Source of the DNA: Narthecium ossifragum
Taxonomy: Eukaryota; Streptophyta; Magnoliopsida; Dioscoreales; Nartheciaceae
NCBI GenBank assembly: GCA_963920575.1
Contig: OY986965.1
Coordinates: forward strand, 22,766,047 to 22,830,046
Direction of reading: 5' to 3'
Length of the DNA: 64,000 nucleotides
The notes beneath the pieces were generated by a model. It was not told the origin of the DNA, did no database searches, and saw nothing but the letters and a program-made list of their open reading frames with translations. The position numbers and the translations under genes are program-made. Below, piece by piece: positions 55,325-64,000 of this stretch. Each line of letters starts with the position of its first letter. The stretch's first letter is position 1.

Positions 55325-56855
55325 TGTAGCGCCCCGGCCCAGAAAACCCATCCGGATCGGGACACGAGGGGGGGGGGGGGGGGGTTCCTACATCTACTAA
55401 CAACAACTGGCGGAAATAGTTACATAAGAAACAGAGAGCGGAAGTAAATCTAACTACTATTACAAAACTGTACATACAACAGAGTTACATTAAGATTTAC
55501 ATAAACAGTCGTCATATACAAAAGATGTTATAAAACTCAAAAAGGGTTACAACAACAGAGGTCTCCCGGAAGGCACAACAGAAGCCATCTTGGCCCTCAA
55601 ACATGCCCTGATGTCATCGCGCCACCGCAGAACGAGCAACTGGGGCCCACCGAAGGAGAGCTGGTACCTGCACTTGCAAACGCCGCCCGGGTAGGAGTGA
55701 GCACTAAGCTCAGTAGGGTTTTACTCTACGACGCACACAAGAAAGGGGAAACTGCAAGTGAACTAACTCTGTGCCAAGTACTGAGGCCTACCAAGAACCC
55801 CATAAATCCCGTCACTAACCCGAAGGGTACTTGTCCAAAGTACGTCCTCCGACAGCCACTGTTCAAGGATGGACTTTCTCCGACATTCCCTGACACAGGG
55901 TGGACATGACGATACTTGTAGGACAACCCTCTCCAAGCGGGATCTCCACACTTGGTGGAACAACCGTGGTCATTCAAGGAGGAATGATCGATCTGAACAG
56001 CTTCATACCAGCTTCATACTGATCGGAAAACTCACCGCAAGCCGGCTGTTCTTCAAGAACAGTAGAAACCGGAAAATCTGAGATTAAACATGCATAAATC
56101 CTACTAAAATCTCAACCAAAGGTTATGAAACTTATACCAGAAATTCTACTAAGCAAGAGGAATCCAAAAATACAAAGAACAACAAGATCAAACGGCTAGA
56201 TTAAGAGAAACCCATTAAACAACTCTCGTAGGTCGAACACCTACCGGAAACGCAATCCTCAGCTGATTCCCCGTAAACCGGTCACCAACAGAGCTTCAAA
56301 CCACACCAGAGATCTTCCTCACGCCGCCACGGTTCCAACGAGCCTTCAAACGCTCAAAACGGTGGCCGGAGGAGGGAGAACGGTGGAGAAGAAGGTTCAG
56401 CCGGAAACAGGGGAAGCAGAGCTCGCGGAAGAAGAAGAAAGAAGAAGGAAGCAGCTGAGAAGGAGAAGAGGAGGAAGAGGAAGGAAAAGGGAAGGGGTAA
56501 AGCCGGGGAAGGAGGGGAAAACGGGAAGCAGAGGAGAGAAAGTCTCCTCTCCCCTGACAGCGGAGAGCGACGGCCACGACGGCCGTCCTCTCAAGGAAGA
56601 AAGACGCCGACATGCTACAGTGTCCGGATCGATCTAAGACTAAGTCGGATCGATCCAAGACCTAGCTGGATCGATCCAACACTAGCTTGGATCGATCCAC
56701 AGGTCAAAAACCTCTTAAACGGATCTAGTCAAACACAATCATCAATCAGAGGCTGTGTGCGCACACGGGTGAGAAACTAACCGACGAGGCGCAATTTACC
56801 AAATTGTCCTTGTGGTCAATAACGAGCTACATGAATAGAGGGACAGGTCCTCACA
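55325..56855 (-). mobile_element. Family F LTR-like element, complete short copy
   Basis: 1531 bp. Plus strand TGTAGCGCCCCGGCCC to GGACAGGTCCTCACA, the complement of the F ends, with a perfect 5-bp target duplication CCCTC (55320-55324, 56856-56860). It contains the conserved TAGGAGTGAGCACTAAGCTCAGTAGGG region (conserved parts at 55691-55720), the TAGGTCGAACACCTACCGG block (56230) and four GGATCGATC palindromes (56633-56697). A poly-G run lies at 55370-55385. A purine-rich, multiply open segment is at 56340-56600; no domain recognised. Confidence 0.88.
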
Positions 56856-56860
56856 CCCTC

Positions 56861-56992
56861 TCTCTCCTCCACTCTCTCTGCCTCCCTCGCTCTCTCTCTC
56901 ACACCTACCTCACTATCTCTCACACCCCGACCTCTCTCTCTCCGTCAACGACGACCTCTCTCTCTCTCCCCCTCCATCTCTCTCTCCCCCCT

Positions 56993-57038
<46 letters not shown>

Positions 57039-57409
57039 CAACGGCGACCTCTCTCTCTCTCTCTCCCTAACCTCTCTCTCTCTGTCAACGTCTCCGGGAA
57101 CTTCCTGAAGTTGTTCATGGATGGGGATGCGATCGAGCATCCGATTAGGTTCATGGAGGTCAACGTCGCTGGCGCCAAGTTCCAGAAGCTCCTCCCCTAC
57201 GGCTCCAGCTCTTCCCTTTCTCCTCCTCTCCTCCTCCCCTCTTCTCCGGCTCCTCCTCCCCTCCTGCTTTCTCCTCTGTTTCTCTCTCTCTCTCTTCTCC
57301 GTCGCCTCCTCCCCTCCGGCTCTGGTTCCCCTCTTCTCCGGCTCCTCCTCCCCTCCTGCTTTCTCCTCTGTTTCTCTCTCTCTCTCTTCTCCGTCGCCTC
57401 CTCCCCTCC
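56861..57409. other. CT-rich sequence with one unrecognised coding-like piece
   Basis: Simple (CT)n at 57000-57034. Positions 57085-57200 read VSGNFLKLFMDGDAIEHP and RFMEVNVAGAKFQKLLPYG in one frame, which looks like real protein, but I cannot name it. 57242-57409 holds two units of 91 bp starting TTCTCCGGCTCCTCC. Confidence 0.5.
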
Positions 57410-58153
57410 TGTGAGGACCTGCCCCTCTAATCCTGGGTTGACCGCTTGGGTCAGGCTCGTGGCTCGTTGTGGACCGCAAGGGCAATTTGGTAAATTGTGT
57501 CTTGTCGGTTTGTTTCACACCCGCATGTGCACACACTGATCGTGTTTGTGATAATGTCTGTTTAGAACGGTTAGGTGGATCCGAGATCGAAAGATCCAGG
57601 CTTGGGCTAGCGTTCTAGCCCAAGTCTAGCTTTCTGCACCCAGATGATCGATCATCTCTTGCTAGGAGGATCGATCATTTGGGGAATGATCGATCATCCC
57701 TTGCGAGGAGGATCGATCATTTGGTGAATGATTGATCATCCCTTGCTGGAAGGATCGATCATTTGATGCCAGAGACTTGCGATTGTCATGAAGGATCGAT
57801 CATTCCTCCTTGAATGATCGATCATTCAAAGTCGGTTCGTTTGTCTATATAATGGACACAACTTTCTTCATTCAATCCTTTTGAAATCCGCGTTCTTGAG
57901 CTTAGATATGGCGGGATTTGGAAGAGATTGAAGGTGATTGTTGGCTTGGCAGCTGGGATTGAAGTTGCTCTAGTCTAGGTAGGGATTTTACCTACTGTCT
58001 TTCCGGTTTTGTGAGGTTTGAGTTGTTTGTGGGAAGAGGAGAAGAAGAGGGAAGAAGAATAGGAGGAGGGGGGAGAGGAGGAAGTGGGGTGACATGGCAT
58101 ATCGGATGACGTGGCCAGGGGTACTTTGGTATCGAATTTATGGATTTGGCTTG
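57410..58153 (+). repeat. Family F LTR-like repeat, 5' part
   Basis: Starts TGTGAGGACCTGCCC in CT-rich DNA and matches the minus-strand copy at 7573-7118 and 798-600 in order. It has eight GATCGATCA-type palindromes (57643-57832), then CTATATAATGGAC (57845-57857, TATA box). It ends where the next F copy inserted (58154). Its 3' part is not recognised after 61104, so it may be truncated. Confidence 0.75.
57643..57853 (+). promoter_or_regulatory. GATCGATC palindrome array and TATA box of an F repeat
   Basis: Cores at about 57643, 57668, 57685, 57711, 57727 (degenerate), 57752, 57793 and 57816, variants of ATGATCGATCAT and AGGATCGATCAT. The TATA box follows the last core by about 25 bp. Spacing is irregular; two cores are alternately 'GAATGATCGATCATC' and 'GGAGGATCGATCATTTGG', suggesting duplication in pairs. 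Confidence 0.6.
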
Positions 58154-58494
58154 TGTGAGGACCCGTTCCTCCAACCCGGTCCAACCGCAGTAGGTCGAGG
58201 GTCTGGTTTTGTGGTTTGGCTCGGTTGGCCTTGTCTAGCGATCGGTTGATCGCATCGCTGCTTTTGGACCCCAGGGGCAATTTGGTAAAATTGCGCCCTG
58301 GTAGTCGGTTTCACACCAGCATAGTGCACACACAGCCTTGATTGATGTGCGTGATTGAATAGACCCAATAGGAGTGTTCGGGATCGACAGATCTAGACGA
58401 GATTGCAAAGAGATATCGCAATTTGGGATTTAATCGGATTCGGTTCGATTAAACTGGCTAGACTAGGTCGGTTTGGCCACTTAAGCTGCTAAAC

Positions 58495-58538
<44 letters not shown>

Positions 58539-61099
58539 GTTTTCCCTTTTGTTCTTCCCCGTGCGGCAGCCTCCCTTCTTCTCCCTTACCCGCGACCGCG
58601 CCGGCCAATCTCTCTTCTCCGTCGGAACTTCTTCGCCACCGTTGTTGGTTGTCATCCTCCTTACAGCCTCCTCTCTCTCCTCAGATCCGACCCTTCTCTT
58701 CTCTCTTACCTCTCTCCCGACTTTGCTGGAAGCCATCGTCGCCGATCGATGAGTCCGCCGGCGTTCCCTTGGAGTTCCTTCGCCGCCGTTGAGCTTCAGC
58801 ACCCGGGACAGCGTCGAGGACGAAGACCAAGTCCAAATCTCCTCTTCCTCGAGCTCTGAGGTAGGGTTTCCTACCTAAATCTTTGATTCAATCTTAGGTT
58901 AGGAAGGTTAGGAACTTCTTGTGATTGTGGGTTGTATCCTTCATCTCTTTCATGCTATTCATGCTAGATGTTGTCTGGTTTTGGTTGTATGGATTTCGGA
59001 TTTGATCAGAGGGTTTTGATTTGGATTCGTTGTGGATTTCTTCCTCCTGCTTTGCTTCCCTGAACTTGGATTTCATTTGACCTAGGTCCAATCGTGTGGT
59101 GATGGGTTTTAATTGGATTTAATCCATCTGTTCTTCCCGGATTTGGTTTCCGGCCCCTGTTTCTGTGCATCCAGCCATATTCTGTGCAGTTCTGGTGCTA
59201 TTCCGTGAGTAATATCATGAAACCTTCATCGTGAATGTTGTAGATCTCCGGATCTTCTTTCAATTGCCGTTGGATTTATAATTTTTGGATTTATATAAGA
59301 GTTTTGATGATTTTTCTACGGAACTGCTGCGAAGCTGGATTTGTGAAATTAGTAAGATAATTAAGTAGAAATTAGACATCAATTAGATCCAATTCTTGGA
59401 GGAAATGTTCCTCACATGTTAATCAATATATGTCCAAGTTTAATTTATGATTTGATGTTGTTTGGACGTCGAGTTGACAAGATTTCACGGCTTCAAAGTT
59501 AGGATCACTGTAGCAATCCAAAAATGTGTAATTTGTGGATTTCGATGTTTTCCTTGTGTTTAATTCTCCGGGAACTATGAAGTTAATGCTTCTAATGATC
59601 TCTAGGATTAACATGTTCAATGTGATGATTTTTGTATACTTAATTACCTCAATTTCGGCCTAATTAGTTAGTTGCAAAACCCTCCTCTAATTAGAAATTA
59701 GATTGTGAAGTATGCCTATTACTTATAAGTGATTTGGATTACTATAATGAGCATGTATGCCTAATGTGTATTTGTAATTCGGATCATGCTAGTATATTTA
59801 AATGGCAAGTCTTGGCCTAATGGATTGGGTTTTACTATGTATTATATACTCCATGTATTCCATGCTTAGAAGCTTTTCATTCAAATTGTAGTGTGCTATC
59901 TGCTTATGTAATTTATATTTGCTTAAGTCCGTGTGGGGCTCGTGGTTGAACCAAGGGAGTTATGCCCCTTGGGATGTTTAGATAATTGACTGGGCCGAGA
60001 GTGTGCCCTAGTTTATTTATATTGTATTTGTGGTTGATTGTTGTAATTGTGTAGCTGGGGGTGTGCCTTTTTGTAGAAATTGCGGTTGACGGCTATGGAT
60101 GCCATCATAATGCCGAAATTTGAATTGAGATGTTCGTTTACGGTATGTGTTGTCGTTGTCGTGGTAGATAGATCTGTAACTGCTTTAGACCCCTTGCTAT
60201 GTTTATCCTTTGACAAGCTATAGGCTATGCCTAGCCCTGTATGTTGTGATGTCATACTGTTGCATGATTATATTTCTGTATCTCTGTGTCTGAGCATTGC
60301 ATGCATCTTGATCGCATTAGAAGCATTAAGGCTAGGTGGTAGGCGATGTATTCGATCGCCGATCCGGGGTTCTCGGGTAGCCCGGATCTAGCCCTAGGAC
60401 CGGGGTTTGGGTAGTCGAGTATCAGGACGTGATTGTCATCAATGACGGGGTGAGGGTGGGACCTGGACAGGAGCCCTTGGGAATCGATGGGGTCATGTGG
60501 CCCTTGACATACCTTAGGCTTAGGCGGAGAATGACACAGTTGCAGTTTCCCTTCCTTTCTGTGCGACGTAGAGTAGAACCCTACTGGGCATTGTTGCTCA
60601 CCCTACCTGGGCTGCATCGGTGATGCATGTCGATGCAGTTCCTTCTTTCAGGTGTTCTTCTAGAAGATGACGCGATATTTCGAGGTGATCGAGGACTTGG
60701 AGCTTCGAGGAGTTCTTCTACAGATAATTTACAGTTTTAATCAATGAAGTACAAATTGATGTATAAATCGAGGTATAACATGATGTATTCGATGATATAA
60801 TTGTATGATCATTAATTCAGTTGTATTTGAGAAATGTTGTAATATTCTTTAATGTAGACATTTGAGAAATGTAATAATTAGTTATTTACAATGGTGCCAT
60901 TGCTCAAGTTGAAATTGCAAAATGTACAGGTTTCTTGTGCTATAATTATAAAAGGAATTTTGCCGAAATTTTTATGAACTTATGGATTAAATTGTTTAAA
61001 TTCATATCAGTTATATATTTGTGCGCCAATTGATGATGTAAACAGGTTTAGATGGTTCATGCCTTGATCTGGATGGATTTTCTGAGTCGGGGCGTGACA
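58154..61099 (+). mobile_element. Family F LTR-like element, complete long copy
   Basis: 2946 bp from TGTGAGGACCCG to CTGAGTCGGGGCGTGACA, with a perfect 5-bp target duplication GCTTG (58149-58153, 61100-61104), inserted into the F copy that starts at 57410. It contains a (TC)n run at 58499-58533, the AGGTAGGGTTTCCTACCT block (58860-58877), the TAGGTGGTAGGCGATGTATTCGATCGCC region (conserved parts at 60333-60370), and the TAGAGTAGAACCCTACTGGGC block (60570-60590). No protein domain. The dyad arrays of other copies are missing here. Sequence suggests a solo LTR. Confidence 0.88.
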
Positions 61100-61104
61100 G
61101 CTTG

Positions 61105-62359
61105 TTTTGTAAAGAAACACAAAACTGTTCTTCGATTGACAAATTGAAAAACAAGTGAATTTTAAATAAAAAAAAATTACTCGGCTTGACAGGCAATTCT
61201 AGAAAAAAAAAAATTCTCATTGGCGCGGAAATATGCACGCAAACTGCCTACTATCTGTTCTTTTGATGTCATTGTAGCTTGCTTGCAGTGATATGCTGCT
61301 GGTGCCAAAATTTCTCCAATATAGTTTGAAAGTTCCGCCTTTGATTATAGGGTGTAGTTTTCTAAGGCCTCATTAGGTAAGGGATAAGTTATCCCGTGTT
61401 AAGGGAGGAATATTCCCCTTATTTCATGCTTTATCCATAAACATTCATAAAAAATTATCTCTAATCCACCTGCTACTCCTCTATATTTTTTTTCTTATCC
61501 TAAGTAATCATTACTATTTAACTATAGTTTATAAAACATAATAAATTTTGTACTCGTCGTCAGTTGGTGTTGCAGACCGCTCTGTGGCTGCGTTCTTCAT
61601 GTTTTTACTTGGGAGAATATATATGCATGCTAGAGATGGTGGTTCTCATAACAGATAATAATGTTGTTGGTGTTTCATTATAGAAGGCTAGAATCAAAGT
61701 CGTGCTGGGAGAGTATTTTCTTGTACAAATGGACAAACGCTGATGTTGTTCGTTTAACCACCCTTCTTCCGTCATGCATGACTTTTTTTTATGGCTTTCT
61801 TTCTGCCTATTATTTATTCATGGATCTGGATCACCAATCAATCTCCTTTTGAATGCACACACTCTTTATTCTAATCTGAGATTTGTTAGTTACAGCTGTC
61901 CATCTATATATAAGGTTGATAATCCACCGACAAACTCACGATCACGATCACGATCATGGTGTCAAATGTCAATAGTCTATTGGTGTCAAATGCCAATAGT
62001 CTCGACCTTTCTTGGATGATGCCCTAAAGACCCGTTAATCATCCTTATATATATATATGTAGCCATCTCACAGTCTAATTTAGATTTCACTGAAATCCTC
62101 TAAGCCATGTGATGCGGTCTCTGCACCCGAGTCCGATAGTTACGGAATGATCCATTCCACATGAGCTGTATCGGATCACGTGGGAAAAGTCAGAGATGGC
62201 CGATTCGTGTGGAAATTTCAAAGCGAGAGGATACGCGGCCCCAGTCTGGAAGAAAGAGGGGTTTTAGGTTAGCTAGGAGGTGGTGGTGGTTGTGGGTCTA
62301 TATCTATACAAATAAAGGAAGAGAAGAGGAGTTGGTGCTGCTTTAATTGCCCTGCCGAG
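61105..62359. other. Intergenic and cystatin upstream region
   Basis: 61370-61545 resembles the GGCCTC-type MITEs (AAGGCCTCATTAGGTAAGGG, then TTATCC and CTTATCC pieces) but the right end is not clear. 61938-61957 has repeated CACGATCACGATCA. A TATA-like TATCTATACAAATAAAG is at about 62300-62315, some 45 bp before the cystatin start. No other gene. Confidence 0.5.
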
Positions 62360-62768
62360 ATGACCGCCGTGGGAAAGCCGGGAGACGTACAGGAGGGAAT
62401 CGAGAACAGCCTCGAGATCGATGAGCTCGCCCGCTTCGCCGTCGACGAGCACAACAAGAAGGAGGTACGTTTTCTCTTCTCATCTTCGATATATCTCTTT
62501 ACTGCTGCTTGCTTATCCATCATCATAGTCACAAATTTTTTTTTTTGAAAATTGACCAATATTATTTGTGATACAGAACGCTCTGCTGGAACTGGTTCGA
62601 GTAGTGAAGGCGAAGAGCCAAGTGGTTTCAGGCACCGTTTACTACCTGACAGTGGATGTGAAGGATGGGGAGGAGAAGAAGCTGTACGAGGCCAAGGTCT
62701 GGGTGAAGCCATGGCTCCACTTCAAGCAGCTCCAGGAGTTCAACTACATCGCCGATGACTCCGCCTAA
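62360..62768 (+). CDS. Phytocystatin (cysteine proteinase inhibitor), cytosolic type
   Basis: Two exons, 62360-62464 and 62577-62768, with a 112-bp GT-AG intron between KKE and NALLE, the usual phytocystatin intron site. The product is 98 residues. N-terminal glycines lie in GKPGD. LARFAV (23-28) is the plant-specific helix motif, QVVSG (50-54) is the first inhibitory loop (QxVxG) and PW (80-81) the second. There is no signal peptide, and the C-terminal legumain-inhibiting extension of larger cystatins is absent. It should block papain-type (C1A) cysteine proteases by plugging the active-site cleft, endogenous during seed and stress proteolysis or of herbivores. The start is the first ATG in the frame. 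A (TA)n stretch follows the stop. Confidence 0.95.
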
Positions 62769-64000
62769 TTATATATATATATATATTATATATAAATAAC
62801 TGGTGTGAGACTCAGTGCACCGTCTCACAGCTTCGATCCCCCTTCTCTTTTAAGATGAATAATATTCATAAAAAAATAGCATATTATCTTTGATGCACTT
62901 CTATTAATAAGATGAATAATTACATATGTATGTATGTATATACGTATGTGTATGCTTATCTGTTGCTCTTATCTTTTCTCTTAATAAGATGAATATTTGA
63001 CTGGCTTGTCTTAGCTTTAAGTTTATTGGTTCATGATATGATGCGAAAGGAGATTAGGATTATCAATATTTCCAATTTCTAATATTCCAGTTATTTTTCG
63101 AAAAAATAGTTGAGATTTTAATCTCATTTTTTGTTCCTTTTTTTCAACCCACATCTTTCAGTTGACACAGTTTATGTTCAAAGTGTGTAGCAGGACGACG
63201 GCATTTACACTCTGTTTGGTATGGAGTCTTATCCTCACACTTATCCTTAAATATCAAAAATAATTATTACTATTTTATCATTATTTCATATACCATTATC
63301 ACTCTATTTTTTCCTATCATCATTCCTTAACTCCTTTAATTCAGAATAAACTAACTCTAAAATCTCTTAACCCTCATTAATATGAAATAAACTAACCCCA
63401 CACCAAACATCTACTTATAATATAAGTTAATGCGTCAAATAAGGACCAAGAACCAAATTGTGCAGAAAGTAGCGATACGTTTCCAGCCTGGTCCCAATTT
63501 GTTTGGCTATAAGAGCCCGTCCAATCCAATGGCCCCAGCGCCAAATTTCCCCTATAACGGAAGCAGAGCGAATGCTTCCTCCGATCGAGCAGGATCGGAC
63601 GCAAATCATTATTCTTGAACAATATTTGAAATTTAGGATGCAATTTGTCTGTCAAAAAGGGTACAAATCTCGAAACATAGTCGAAGGGCCTTAGGTCACG
63701 GATCTCAGAGATATTGCGAAGGAACATCTGTAAGAATCCAGATAAAAAAAAACATATATATCACATCTCTAATGTACTGCTATGATGATTTATTTTGCTT
63801 TTACTGCCCAGTAATCAGTTCCTCATGGGTTTCATTAGAAACAACAAATCTACCAAACATTAATACGTGCCACTTCTCCTAAACACAATCTCACTCCGTA
63901 GTTTCATTGGCGTTTAAGATTAGGGTTTCACAGCCTTAGGAATAAGAATTTTCACAACATGCATACAGCTGCACAGCAGCCAGCAGCCAGCCAGAATGTC
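62769..64000. other. Downstream of cystatin, no further gene; one MITE (63213-63412)
   Basis: 62770-62800 is (TA)n. 63213-63412 starts TGTTTGGTATGGAG and ends CCCCACACCAAACA, complementary at most positions, and holds repeated TTATCCT/AATAAACTAA pieces; a MITE of the same type as 19739-19969. Short overlapping ORFs at 63392-63727 on both strands show no domain. Confidence 0.55.

Overview
This window is nuclear DNA from a flowering plant, probably a monocot. The evidence is two spliced genes with GT-AG introns, an intronless transporter gene whose 5' half is strongly GC-rich, plant-type L1 LINEs with a C-terminal RNase H, Ty1-copia and Ty3-gypsy-derived elements, MITEs, and two runs of exactly 200 N that look like scaffold gaps. 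No species is claimed.

Conserved genes are sparse and all small. (1) Positions 15518-17677, minus: a three-exon ubiquitin-RUB1/NEDD8 fusion gene. (2) Positions 43043-44125, plus: an intronless triose-phosphate-transporter-family protein of the At5g25400 type. (3) Positions 62360-62768, plus: a two-exon cytosolic phytocystatin. They are unrelated housekeeping or defence genes and do not form an operon or pathway. Most of the remaining sequence that can be classified is transposable element.

Layout. 1-7573: a minus-strand copy of an LTR-like repeat (called family F here) split by a gypsy-derived LARD (799-7117) with both LTRs, a tRNA-Asp primer site, a polypurine tract and one gag-like ORF. 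8270-14770: LINE A, bounded by a 13-14 bp target duplication, holding a 5S-rRNA-derived fold-back element (9879-10235) and a 338-bp internal tandem duplication. 15518-17677: RUB1. 18000-22000: MITEs, GC-rich fragments, a gap and a non-autonomous DNA element. 22069-28368: a young copia element with nearly identical LTRs, intact pol, broken gag, a SINE in its leader, a 10-unit hairpin array in the leader and two hairpin units in the 3' UTR. 28674-31251: a damaged F copy. 32734-41175: LINE B, split by an F copy (35306-37708) with perfect 5-bp target duplication. 41267-42262: a DNA element with palindromic subterminal arrays. 43043-44125: transporter. 47924-48644: a Tourist-like MITE. 49325-50110: F fragment. 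51740-57400: CT/GA-rich sequence with captured gene fragments (GPAT), a gap and an F copy. 57410-61099: two more F copies, one inserted in the other. 62360-62768: cystatin.

The most interesting signals are not protein genes. The copia leader carries ten short hairpins whose stems change in a compensatory way. Several LTRs of different families carry arrays of self-complementary GATCGATC-type motifs, in three cases directly upstream of a TATA box. The 5S-derived element is an almost complete inverted repeat with LTR-type TG...CA ends and a perfect target duplication. All similarity calls were made by eye and from family knowledge; no search was run.
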